This document shows positions 28,075 through 36,664 of a DNA stretch of 36,664 bases, piece by piece; position 1 is the stretch's first letter; each line of letters starts with the position of its first letter. A model generated the notes under the pieces. The model searched no databases. It was not told where the DNA came from and saw nothing but the letters and a program-made list of their open reading frames with translations. The DNA lies in assembly GCA_016844605.1 (NCBI GenBank), contig JAENJD010000015.1:1-36664 (forward strand), written 5' to 3'. This stretch comes from Steroidobacteraceae bacterium. Lineage in GTDB: Bacteria > Pseudomonadota > Gammaproteobacteria > Steroidobacterales > Steroidobacteraceae. Position numbers and translations under genes: made by a program.

Positions 28075-30621
28075 ATGCAAAGCCGCACCGGCCTGACGAA
28101 CGCGACGGCCGCCGACCGGCTCCAGGCCGATGGCCCGAATGAGCTCCCGGCCGCACACGGGCGCCGCCTGCTCGACATGCTGCTGCGCGTCGTGGCGGAA
28201 CCCATGTTCCTGCTGTTGTGCGTGGCCGTCACCTTGTACGTGGTGCTCGGCGAATTGCGCGAGGCGCTGATCCTCGCGACCTCGTTGCTGGCGGTTGTCG
28301 CCATTTCGGCCTCGCAGGAACGGCGCGCAGAACGCGCACTCGAGGCGCTGCGTGATCTCTCGAGCCCCCGCGCCGCCGTGTTGCGCGATGGCGAGTTACG
28401 GCGCATCGCGGGGCGCGAGGTCGTGCGGGGCGACATCGTGATGCTCGCTGAAGGCGACCGGGTGCCGGCGGACGGAGTCCTGCTGGAATCCATCGATCTC
28501 GAGATCGATGAGTCCCTGCTGACCGGCGAGTCCCTGGCTGCGCCGAAGCATGCCGTGCCGCCCGGTGCAGATGCCGCCAAGGCACCGGCGGAAGCCCGCG
28601 TGTACTCCGGAACTCTCGTTGTCCGCGGACACGCCTCTGCCGAGATCACCTCAACCGGCGCAGGCACGGAACTGGGCCGGATCGGGCACGCCCTCGCCAC
28701 GCTGAAGCCGCAGCAGACGCCGCTGTACCGCGAGACACGGCGCATGGTGATCTGGCTCGCGATTCTCGGCATCGCACTCTGCGTTGCGGTCCTCTTTCTC
28801 TACGCCGCATTGCGCGGCGGATGGGTCCAGGGAGCGCTTGCCGGCATTACGCTCGCGATGAGCGTCCTCCCGGAAGAGTTCGCCGTCGTGCTGACGGTGT
28901 TTCTTGCGCTCGGAGCCTGGCGGCTTTCCAGGCAGGGCGTGCTGACGCGAAGCATGCCCGCCATTGAGGCACTCGGTGCGGCAACCGTGCTTGCGGTCGA
29001 CAAGACCGGCACGCTGACCGAAAACCGCATGGTCGTGTCCGTACTGGACGATGGCGCCACGCGCCTCGCCCTCGAAGATCTGCGCAGTCCGCTTGACCAG
29101 GGCATGCGAAGCCTGCTCGGGTCGGCGTTCGCAGCCTGCGAAATCCAGGCATTCGATCCGATGGAGCGGGCCATCGCCGCGGCCGCGCAGCAGCACGCCC
29201 CGCGGGAGGCGCAAAGCCTCGGCCGCATGACGCTGGTGCATGAGTACGAACTCACCACCGAACTGCTCGCCGTGACCCACGTCTGGAAGGGTGATGCATC
29301 GGAACGCCTGCTGATCGCCACAAAGGGCGCACCGGAGGCGATCGCCGGCCTCTGTCGCCTGGAGCCCGCGCAAGTCAGCCGCCTGCTCGAACGAGTCGAA
29401 CAGATCGCGCGCGACGGCTTGCGGGTGCTGGCAATCGCGAGCGCCGAACTTCCGGGTGGAACGCCGCCCGCGACGCCGCAGGAACTGCACTTCGGCTTCC
29501 TGGGACTGATCGGCCTGCGCGATCCGGTGCGAGAAACCGTGCCCGCCGCGCTCGCGGATTGCCACCGCGCCGGCATTCGCGTCGTGATGATCACCGGCGA
29601 TCATCCGGGCACGGCGCGCGCGGTTGCACAAGCGGTCGGCCTCGACGACTCGCACGGCCTGCTGACGGGAGCTGAACTCGCGTCGATGGACGAGGTTGCA
29701 CTTCGAGAACGGGCAGCTGTCGTGAGCGTGTATGCGCGGGTTCCGCCAGCCGAGAAATTGCGGCTGGTCCGCGCGCTGCGCGCCCACGGCGGGGTCGTCG
29801 CGATGACCGGCGATGGCGTCAATGATGCCCCGGCGCTGAAGGCGGCGGACATCGGAATCGCCATGGGCAGCCGCGGGACGGACGTGGCGCGCGAGGCCGC
29901 CTCGCTCGTGCTGGTCAATGATGACTTCGGCAGCCTGGTGATGGCCATCCGCATGGGCCGCCGGATCTACGAGAATATCCGCAGCGCCATGAGCTACCTG
30001 ATCGCCGTGCACATCCCGCTGGCAGGCGCGGGATTGCTGCCGCTGCTGCTGGGATGGCCGCTGCTGCTGTTCCCATTGCACGTCGTCTTTCTCGAGTTCG
30101 TGATCGATCCCGCCTGTTCGCTGGTCTTCGAGGGCGAGCACCGCGGCGAGGAAATCATGCGGCGGCCGCCGCGCGCCCACGGCGAGCGACTGTTCTCCGG
30201 AAAGATGCTGCTGGAGAGCGTCGCGCTTGGGCTCGTCAGCCTGGCGGCAGTTGCCCTGGTCTATGGATTCGCGTTGACGCGGTTTTCCGACGGGCAGGCC
30301 CGGGCGCTCGCCTTCATCGTGCTGGTCGTCAACAACCTGGCGCTGATCCTGGTCAATCGCTCGAAGACCGGTTCGCTGGCATCGGTGCTGCTGCGTCCCA
30401 ATCGCGCGTTCTGGGTGATCTCGGTGCTGGCAGCTGCGGCGCTGGTCATCGTCAGCAGTGTGCCGTCGGTCGCCAGCGCTTTCCGCATTGAGCCTCCGCC
30501 GATCACAGCGGCGATCGCAGCCGCCCTCACCGGCATGGCGGCTGTTGCCATCACAGGTATGTTGAGGGCTGCCCTGCGGGCGGCGCGGGCCTGGTCGAAG
30601 CTGACGCCGAGCTCGTCGTGA
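28075..30621 (+). CDS. Cation-transporting P-type ATPase (P2-like)
   Basis: DESLLTGES, VLPEEFAVVLTVFLALGAWRLS, VDKTGTLTENRM, MTGDGVNDAPALKAADIGIAMG, FLEFVIDPACSLVFE. Confidence 0.95.
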   Translation: MQSRTGLTNATAADRLQADGPNELPAAHGRRLLDMLLRVVAEPMFLLLCVAVTLYVVLGELREALILATSLLAVVAISASQERRAERALEALRDLSSPRAAVLRDGELRRIAGREVVRGDIVMLAEGDRVPADGVLLESIDLEIDESLLTGESLAAPKHAVPPGADAAKAPAEARVYSGTLVVRGHASAEITSTGAGTELGRIGHALATLKPQQTPLYRETRRMVIWLAILGIALCVAVLFLYAALRGGWVQGALAGITLAMSVLPEEFAVVLTVFLALGAWRLSRQGVLTRSMPAIEALGAATVLAVDKTGTLTENRMVVSVLDDGATRLALEDLRSPLDQGMRSLLGSAFAACEIQAFDPMERAIAAAAQQHAPREAQSLGRMTLVHEYELTTELLAVTHVWKGDASERLLIATKGAPEAIAGLCRLEPAQVSRLLERVEQIARDGLRVLAIASAELPGGTPPATPQELHFGFLGLIGLRDPVRETVPAALADCHRAGIRVVMITGDHPGTARAVAQAVGLDDSHGLLTGAELASMDEVALRERAAVVSVYARVPPAEKLRLVRALRAHGGVVAMTGDGVNDAPALKAADIGIAMGSRGTDVAREAASLVLVNDDFGSLVMAIRMGRRIYENIRSAMSYLIAVHIPLAGAGLLPLLLGWPLLLFPLHVVFLEFVIDPACSLVFEGEHRGEEIMRRPPRAHGERLFSGKMLLESVALGLVSLAAVALVYGFALTRFSDGQARALAFIVLVVNNLALILVNRSKTGSLASVLLRPNRAFWVISVLAAAALVIVSSVPSVASAFRIEPPPITAAIAAALTGMAAVAITGMLRAALRAARAWSKLTPSSS

Positions 30622-30866
30622 TTGTCACCGCCTGACCCGCGCGCAGTCTTTCGCTACTGCGCACATCAGCCCGATGCCGACGGCGACGCCGATCGGGCCT
30701 TTTAGCGATTTTTCAGTCAGATTCAAGAAAGGCCTCCGCCGCAGGCCGCGCGGCCAGCAATGCCATTCCGGGAATTGGATGATCCGATTAGTCGTCGGGT
30801 TGGAACGCCTGGGCGCAGTCCGAATGTCGTTCGTCGCAGCGGGCCCCGCACAGGTAAAATCCACGG

Positions 30867-31388
30867 ATGAAAGCAGAATTACCGGACTCCGACGAGATCA
30901 TCCCTGCCGCCGTGATCCAGGCTGCCCTCGATCGCATGGCACAGGAGATCACCGCAAGACTTGCCCACAGCAATCCGCTCATCATTACGGTGATGAATGG
31001 CGGCCTGGTGTTCGCGGGCCAGCTGCTGCCGAGACTCGTATTTGCGCTGGAATGCAGCTACGTGCACGTGCGCCGCTATGGCGCGGACACCCAGGGCGGT
31101 GAACTGGTCTGGATCGCGGGACCTCAGGAACCCGTCAAGGGTCGCACGGTGCTGCTGCTCGACGACATCCTCGACGAAGGTCGCACGCTCGCGACGATCC
31201 GATCGCGCCTGCTAGAACAGGGTGCGGTTGAGGTGCTGACCGCGGCATTCGCAGTGAAGGAGCGCGCAGCCCCAGCCGCGATCGCGGCCGATTTCAGCGG
31301 CGTGCGCGTGCCGGACCGGTTCGTGTTCGGTTTTGGAATGGATATTGCAGGCCGCTGGCGCAACCTGCCGTCGATCCGCGCGCTCTGA
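30867..31388 (+). CDS. Hypoxanthine-guanine phosphoribosyltransferase family protein
   Basis: ITVMNGGLVFAGQLLPRL, VLLLDDILDEGRTLATI PRPP motif, VPDRFVFGFGMD. Confidence 0.9.
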   Translation: MKAELPDSDEIIPAAVIQAALDRMAQEITARLAHSNPLIITVMNGGLVFAGQLLPRLVFALECSYVHVRRYGADTQGGELVWIAGPQEPVKGRTVLLLDDILDEGRTLATIRSRLLEQGAVEVLTAAFAVKERAAPAAIAADFSGVRVPDRFVFGFGMDIAGRWRNLPSIRAL

Positions 31389-31389
31389 T

Positions 31390-31605
31390 TCAGCTTTTCA
31401 TGCCGCGCGGTTCGATCCAGCCCAGTTTCCAGGTCGCCCATAGCACGATGAAGAGCGTGATGGACAAGCCGATACGCCATGTCAAAGCCCGCACCATGCG
31501 CTTCGACTCGCCCCTGTAGTCGTGGACGAGGTGCAGCATGGCGGATGCCAGGCTCAGGACGATTGCGAAAAAGATGATCAGTACCAGCCACTTGACCCAC
31601 GGCAT
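31390..31605 (-). CDS. DUF2909-like twin transmembrane protein
   Basis: MPWVKWLVLIIFFAIVLSLASAMLHLVHDYRGESKRMVRALTWRIGLSITLFIVLWATWKLGWI; two TM segments, next to SURF1. Confidence 0.82.
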   Translation of the reverse strand: MPWVKWLVLIIFFAIVLSLASAMLHLVHDYRGESKRMVRALTWRIGLSITLFIVLWATWKLGWIEPRGMKS

Positions 31606-31628
31606 GGAAAGCCCCGGTGCTTGCTCGG

Positions 31629-32333
31629 ATGCGCAAGTATAGCTTGGCGCTGCGCCCCGTCGCGACGGCGGCAACGGCTGCCGCGGTGCTCCTGTTCGTG
31701 CTGCTGGGCAACTGGCAACTCGGTCGCGCCGCGGAAAAGCGCGTTCTCGATGAGGAATTCTCCCGCGCGGAAGCGGCGCTTCCGCTCCCGTCCGCTTCCA
31801 TTGCCGTGCCGCGATACCAGCGCGTCACCGCGAGCGGCAGCTATGACACCGACCATCAGTTCCTGCTCGACAACATGAGCGAATCCGGCAGGGCCGGGGT
31901 CCACGTGCTGACGCCGCTGCTGTTGTCGGACGGCAATGCCGTGCTCGTCGATCGCGGCTGGGTGCCATTCGGTGCCACCCGTGATTCCCTGCCCGATCTC
32001 GCGGTCCTTGCGACACCGCGCACGGTCGCGGGACGCCTCGACGAGCTGCCGCGTCCTGGCATCGAGCTTGCGGCGCCCGCTGGCGGGGGTTGGCCGCGTC
32101 TCATCAGCTATCCGCACATGAAGGAACTCGCAGCCGCGCTCGGCCGAGAGCTATATCCGCAGCGGATCCTGCTCGATTCGCTGGAACCCGATGGCTTTAT
32201 GCGCAACTGGCAGGTTCCGGGCACGACTTACGTGCGCCACCTCGGCTACGCGATCCAGTGGTTTGCATTCGCAGCCACGGCTATTGCGATCTGGTTTGCG
32301 CTCGGCCTGCGCCGCAAGGGGGAAGCCACGTGA
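31629..32333 (+). CDS. SURF1 family cytochrome oxidase assembly protein
   Basis: LLGNWQLGRAAEKR, LLDNMSESGRAGVHVLTPL, VLVDRGWVP, C-terminal HLGYAIQWFAFAATAIAIW; GTG 31617 is the alternative start. Confidence 0.93.
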   Translation: MRKYSLALRPVATAATAAAVLLFVLLGNWQLGRAAEKRVLDEEFSRAEAALPLPSASIAVPRYQRVTASGSYDTDHQFLLDNMSESGRAGVHVLTPLLLSDGNAVLVDRGWVPFGATRDSLPDLAVLATPRTVAGRLDELPRPGIELAAPAGGGWPRLISYPHMKELAAALGRELYPQRILLDSLEPDGFMRNWQVPGTTYVRHLGYAIQWFAFAATAIAIWFALGLRRKGEAT

Positions 32334-32926
32334 CGGATGTCTCCACCAGGCGCCGGGCCGGTCGCCGCACTTTCTTGATGCTCGCGTCGCTGTTCCTCGT
32401 ACCATTCGCCGCGGCCGTCTGGCTTTATTACTTTTCTGCATGGCGTCCGGCCGTCGCCGCGCATGGCGAACTGATCGATCCGCCGCGGCTGCTGCCTGCC
32501 ATTGCGCTGAGCCTGCCCGATGGCGGAACGGCATCGCCCGATGTGCTGCGCGGCTCCTGGTCCCTGATCTATCTCGCCGGTAATTCCTGCGCCGAAAGCT
32601 GCACGAAAGCACTTGCCGAGCTCGCCCGCGCGAGGCTCGCGCTCGACAAGGACGCGACACGCGTGCAGCGGGTGCTGCTGCATACGGGCGATTGCTGCGC
32701 TCCAGGATTCCCCGGGCCGGGCGATGAGGACCTGCTCGTGCTTGGCGCCACTGGCGCCGGGGGCGAGGCGTTTCTCGCCCTGTTTCCGCGCGCGCCCTAT
32801 GGTACGGCCTCCATCTATGTCGTCGATCCGCGCGGGAATCTCATGATGCGCCATGCAGCGGCCGATGGCGCTCAGGGGCTCCTCAAGGACCTCGAACGAC
32901 TGCTACGCCTCTCGAGTATCGGCTAG
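32330..32926 (+). CDS. SCO-like/thioredoxin-fold membrane-anchored protein in the cox cluster
   Basis: N-terminal TM, SLIYLAGNSCAESCTKAL CxxxC, SIYVVDPRGNLMMRH; GTG overlapping the SURF1 stop. Confidence 0.75.
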   Translation: MTDVSTRRRAGRRTFLMLASLFLVPFAAAVWLYYFSAWRPAVAAHGELIDPPRLLPAIALSLPDGGTASPDVLRGSWSLIYLAGNSCAESCTKALAELARARLALDKDATRVQRVLLHTGDCCAPGFPGPGDEDLLVLGATGAGGEAFLALFPRAPYGTASIYVVDPRGNLMMRHAAADGAQGLLKDLERLLRLSSIG

Positions 32927-32935
32927 AGTTCGCAA

Positions 32936-33940
32936 ATGAGTCCGAAGCTCAGGTGGTTTCGCCGCGCCGCGCTGGTCGCGACGCTACTCTGCGCGATCGT
33001 GGTCGTGGTCGGTGCCTGGGTGCGCCTGACCAATGCGGGCCTGGGCTGCCCGGACTGGCCCGGCTGTTACGGTCAAGTGCATCCGTCGCAGGTAGCCGAA
33101 ATCGCCGGTGATGCTGGCGCCTATCAGAGGGCGCTCAACGAAATGGTGCACCGCTACATCGTGGGTGCGCTCGGCCTCTTCATCCTGGGCCTCGCGGCGT
33201 TCTCGATCTGGAATCGCCGTGACCCGGCGCAGCCGCGCGTATTGCCCCTGCTGATCGTGGTCCTGGTTGTGCTGCAGGCGCTGCTCGGCATGTGGACCGT
33301 GACGCTCCTGCTGAAACCGCTGATCGTGACGCTGCACCTGCTGGGCGGGCTCACGACGCTTTCCCTGTTGTGGTGGCTCGCGCTTTCGCCGGAACGGCGC
33401 GAGTTGAAGGCCGCGGAACGACCCGTGCGCAATCTCGCGATCGTGGCGATGGCGGTCGTGACCCTGCAGGTTTCGCTCGGCGGCTGGACCAGCACCAATT
33501 ACGCCGCCGCAGCCTGCACGGAATTTCCGGCCTGCCATGGGAGCTGGTGGCCAGACATGGATTTCGTGAATGCTTTCGTGTTGTGGCGGGGGTTGGGAAT
33601 CGATTACGAGGGCGGCGTGCTCGACGGGCCCGCACGCGTCGCCATTCATTACTCACACCGGCTGGGCGCCTACCTGACGGCGCTCGTGCTCCTGTTGCTC
33701 GTCGCAGGGGTCTGGCGGCGTGGCCAGACAGTATTGACGCGCGCAGCCGGAACGGCCGTGTTGGCCGCGCTGATATTTCAGGCGCTGATCGGCATGAATC
33801 TCATCTGGCAGGGCTGGCCACTCTGGCTCGGCACTCTGCATAACGCAGGTGCCGCGGCAGTCGTGCTCGCGATGGTCGCGCTGCTGCGCTCCCTCGCCCC
33901 GCGCCCCGAAGGCGGCCAGATCCGCGTCAGGCCCCGATGA
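32936..33940 (+). CDS. ctaA: Heme A synthase (COX15/CtaA)
   Basis: [60 protein letters not shown]. Confidence 0.96.
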   Translation: MSPKLRWFRRAALVATLLCAIVVVVGAWVRLTNAGLGCPDWPGCYGQVHPSQVAEIAGDAGAYQRALNEMVHRYIVGALGLFILGLAAFSIWNRRDPAQPRVLPLLIVVLVVLQALLGMWTVTLLLKPLIVTLHLLGGLTTLSLLWWLALSPERRELKAAERPVRNLAIVAMAVVTLQVSLGGWTSTNYAAAACTEFPACHGSWWPDMDFVNAFVLWRGLGIDYEGGVLDGPARVAIHYSHRLGAYLTALVLLLLVAGVWRRGQTVLTRAAGTAVLAALIFQALIGMNLIWQGWPLWLGTLHNAGAAAVVLAMVALLRSLAPRPEGGQIRVRPR

Positions 33941-34857
33941 ACACCAAGGAACACAGTGAAAACGGCGCGGCACTCCCCAGCATCCGGGCGAAGGCGCGCG
34001 ACTATTTCGAGTTGACCAAGCCCAAGGTCGTCTCGCTGATCATGTTCACCGCGATCGTCGGCATGTTCCTCGCCGTGCCGGGCTTTCCGCCCGCTGCTGC
34101 GCTCGTCTGGGGCACGATCGGCATCGCGCTCGCCGCGTCCTCGGCCGCCGCGATCAATCATGTGCTCGACCGCCGCATCGACGCGGAAATGGCCCGCACG
34201 CGGTCGCGCCCGCTGCCGCGCGGCACGGTATCCGAGGCCTATGCACTGTCATTCGCCTTCGTGCTGGGCGCGGGATCGATGCTGATCCTGGCGCTGCTCG
34301 TCAACGCGCTGACGGCGATCCTGACTTTCTTCTCGCTGATCGGCTATGCGGTCGTCTACACGGTCTGGCTCAAGCGCGCGACGCCGCAGAACATCGTGAT
34401 CGGCGGGGCTGCCGGTGCGGCGCCGCCGGTGCTCGGCTGGGCTGCCGTCACGGGCGCGGTGGATTCCAACGCGCTGCTGCTGTTCCTGATCATCTTCGCG
34501 TGGACGCCGCCGCATTTCTGGGCGCTCGCAATCGCGCGGCGCGACGAGTACGCGCGGGCCGGCATTCCGATGCTGCCGGTCACGCACGGCGTCGAATACA
34601 CCAAGCTCTTCATCTGGTACTACACGATCCTGCTGACAGTCGTGACTGTCATGCCCTGGCTGACCGGCATGGCGGGCCTCCCTTATCTCGCGGCGGCGCT
34701 GGTGCTGGACGGCATGTTCCTGCGCTATGCCTGGGCACTGCGCGTCTCTGATCGCGCCGACCTGCCGATGCGGACCTTCCGCTTTTCGATCAATTACCTG
34801 GCACTGCTGTTCGCGGCGTTGCTGATCGACCACTACCTCCCGCGCGCGCTCTATTAA
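33937..34857 (+). CDS. ctaB: Protoheme IX farnesyltransferase
   Basis: [70 protein letters not shown]. Confidence 0.97.
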   Translation: MNTKEHSENGAALPSIRAKARDYFELTKPKVVSLIMFTAIVGMFLAVPGFPPAAALVWGTIGIALAASSAAAINHVLDRRIDAEMARTRSRPLPRGTVSEAYALSFAFVLGAGSMLILALLVNALTAILTFFSLIGYAVVYTVWLKRATPQNIVIGGAAGAAPPVLGWAAVTGAVDSNALLLFLIIFAWTPPHFWALAIARRDEYARAGIPMLPVTHGVEYTKLFIWYYTILLTVVTVMPWLTGMAGLPYLAAALVLDGMFLRYAWALRVSDRADLPMRTFRFSINYLALLFAALLIDHYLPRALY

Positions 34858-34872
34858 AGTAGGCTTCGGGCG

Positions 34873-35016
34873 ATGGACTTTGACTTCCTCCGCCTGATCG
34901 ACTGGCACGCGGTCTCAGTGCTCGCGATTACCCTCGGCACATTCTGGCTGTTCGCGAAGGAACAACTGCCGGTGCAGAGCACGGCGCTGCTGGCGAGAAA
35001 ATACGGCCTGCTCTGA
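34873..35016 (+). pseudogene. Truncated N-terminal fragment of an SLC13-like transporter gene (47 aa then stop)
   Basis: MDFDFLRLIDWHAVSVLAITLGTFWLFAKEQLPVQSTALLARKYGLL*; matches the ORF starting at 36555. Confidence 0.75.
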
Positions 35017-35172
35017 ACTCCGTCATCGTGGAGCCTCCGCCACGGCAGACTCCCCCGCGCCCCAGGAATGCCATGATGCGTGGCGTACGTCTGAGCCGCC
35101 AGAGGCCGATCGGGTTCGTTACTCGCCTAACGGCCGCTGCCGCGCTATGGTTCCCGCCGGAGGCAGCCCGAC

Positions 35173-36480
35173 ATGAGCGACATTTGGCGAATCGCAAATG
35201 ACTTCTACGCGCAGGCGCTGACGCACCTGCAGCAGCCCGACCAGTGGTGGCAAATCGGCGTCATCGTGCTGGCCGCCGTGTTCTCATTGCTGGCAGCACG
35301 TGCACTTCGCAAATACTTAAGCGGCGCCAGCCAGACCGGATCCGATTCCCCAGTTCAAATTGTTGCCACGCTGAGCAACCGGATCGCACTTCCGGCTTTT
35401 CTGGGACTGGCCACCGTCGCAGCGGGCGCGGTGTTGCAGTGGACCGGGCTCCCATTTGGGTTCACGTCGATCATCGCCACGCTCGCGCTTACGCTTGCCG
35501 CGATCCGCCTGTCGATCGATGTGCTGAAGCGCGTGTTGCGGCCGGGACCGCTGCTGGCCGCGTCGGAGCACTTGATCACGTGGTTCGCGTGGCTGCTTGT
35601 CGCCATGTACATGTTGGGGTGGATCGAGCCGGTAGCTGCGGCGCTCGACCACGTCGCGATTCCGCTCGGCAAGGAAGGCTTCTCCTTGCTGGACGCCTTC
35701 AAGGCCATCCTGACGATGTTCGTTTTCCTGATGGTGGGCGGATATCTCGGCACGATCGCGACCCGTGGATTGATGTCCTCGCATGACATTTCGATCGGCC
35801 TCAGGGTCGGCATCGCCAAGTTCGTGCGGTTGTTCCTGCTGCTGATCGCGGGCCTGCTAGGCCTCAATGCGGTCGGCATCGACCTCGCGGCATTGGCGGT
35901 ATTCGGCGGCGCGCTGGGCATCGGCCTCGGCTTCGGCCTGCAGCGCATCGCCGCGAATTTCGTCAGCGGCTTCATCCTGGTCGGCGACCGCTCGATACGC
36001 CAGGGTGACGTCATCACGATCGGCCAGCGCTTCGGGGTCGTGAAGGAGCTGCGCGCACGCTACATCGTCGTGCGCGACCGCGATGGCGTCGACACGCTGA
36101 TACCCAATGAGAACGTGATCAGCTCCGAAGTCGTGAACTGGAGTTACAGCGATCGCGCGATCCGGCTGAAGCTGCCGGTGCAGATCAGCTACCAGGACGA
36201 TCCGCGGGAAGCACTCCGCCTGCTGCTCGAGGCCGCGGCCAAACATCCACGCATACTGAAGGATCCAGCGCCCGCGAGCCGCGTCATGGGCTTCGCCGAC
36301 AACGGCATTTCGCTGGAGCTGCGTTATTGGATCCGCGACCCGGAAGACGGCATCAACAACGTGGGTTCGGACCTGCATCTCGAGATCTGGGACCTGTTTG
36401 AAGCGGCCCATATCACGATTCCCTATCCGCAGCGCGACCTGCACCTGCGCGACGGCTGGCCCGGCAACGTTGCGGGATAA
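35173..36480 (+). CDS. MscS-family mechanosensitive ion channel
   Basis: TM-rich N-terminus; FGGALGIGLGFGLQRIAANFVSGFILVGDRSIRQGDVITIG; IPNENVISSEVVNWSYSD. Confidence 0.94.
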   Translation: MSDIWRIANDFYAQALTHLQQPDQWWQIGVIVLAAVFSLLAARALRKYLSGASQTGSDSPVQIVATLSNRIALPAFLGLATVAAGAVLQWTGLPFGFTSIIATLALTLAAIRLSIDVLKRVLRPGPLLAASEHLITWFAWLLVAMYMLGWIEPVAAALDHVAIPLGKEGFSLLDAFKAILTMFVFLMVGGYLGTIATRGLMSSHDISIGLRVGIAKFVRLFLLLIAGLLGLNAVGIDLAALAVFGGALGIGLGFGLQRIAANFVSGFILVGDRSIRQGDVITIGQRFGVVKELRARYIVVRDRDGVDTLIPNENVISSEVVNWSYSDRAIRLKLPVQISYQDDPREALRLLLEAAAKHPRILKDPAPASRVMGFADNGISLELRYWIRDPEDGINNVGSDLHLEIWDLFEAAHITIPYPQRDLHLRDGWPGNVAG

Positions 36481-36554
36481 CCTTGACCGCGCACCCGGCT
36501 CACGACCTCGGCTGCGACCTGCCGATCTAGCACTCCTGAGCTAGACTGCCGGAG

Positions 36555-36664
36555 ATGGATCTCGGCTTCATCGACCCGCACGCCGTCGCGGTGCTCGCGA
36601 TCACGATCACCACGTTCTGGCTGTTCGCCAAGGAGCAGCTGCCGGTGCAGAGCACGGCGCTGCT
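36555..36664 (+). CDS. 5' end of a probable SLC13-family permease gene, running off the window
   Basis: MDLGFIDPHAVAVLAITITTFWLFAKEQLPVQSTAL…; hydrophobic N-terminus. Confidence 0.6.
   Translation, partial: MDLGFIDPHAVAVLAITITTFWLFAKEQLPVQSTAL

Noticed and set aside
28651-30180. 509-aa minus-strand ORF antisense to the P-type ATPase
   Set aside because: Low-complexity shadow ORF; the sense strand carries all P-type ATPase motifs
30625-30864. 79-aa minus ORF between the P-type ATPase and HGPRT
   Set aside because: No clear SD or recognisable family; probably non-coding intergenic sequence
1-36664. CRISPR arrays, transposons, prophage or defence islands
   Set aside because: No regularly spaced repeats, transposase/integrase motifs, phage structural genes or known defence domains seen

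Overview
The window is a GC-rich chromosomal segment of a probable gammaproteobacterium, called from gene content and order. It is mostly core genes: gltA, hemW, rpmE, an M48 peptidase, rdgB, rph, a PP2C phosphatase, yicC, gmk, rpoZ, spoT, ridA, recG, ubiC, ubiA, comF, bioBFCD, and a cytochrome c oxidase biogenesis cluster (coxB, ctaD, small ORF, ctaG, coxC ... DUF2909-like, SURF1, SCO-like, ctaA, ctaB). An mscS-type channel follows. I found no CRISPR array, transposase, tRNA or rRNA. The observations most worth follow-up are: (1) a perfect 32-bp inverted repeat joining the ends of convergent genes next to gltA; (2) a tight cluster of three DnaA-box-like 9-mers upstream of rpmE; (3) an accessory block between yicC and gmk with two SD-preceded small ORFs, a GcvA-type LysR regulator, a duplicated 45-bp spaced motif, and a three-repeat, 11-bp-periodic Pho-box-like site in front of a GT4/PAP2 pair; (4) a break where coxC loses its normal 3' end and a deoxynucleoside kinase loses its start codon, at the left edge of a dNK/P-type ATPase/HGPRT block that splits the cox cluster; (5) a 34-codon ORF between ctaD and ctaG that the ORF track hides; (6) a truncated N-terminal SLC13-like fragment upstream of mscS that matches the start of the gene entering the right end of the window. 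No complete new defence or mobile system is evident. All family assignments are from sequence recognition without database searches.
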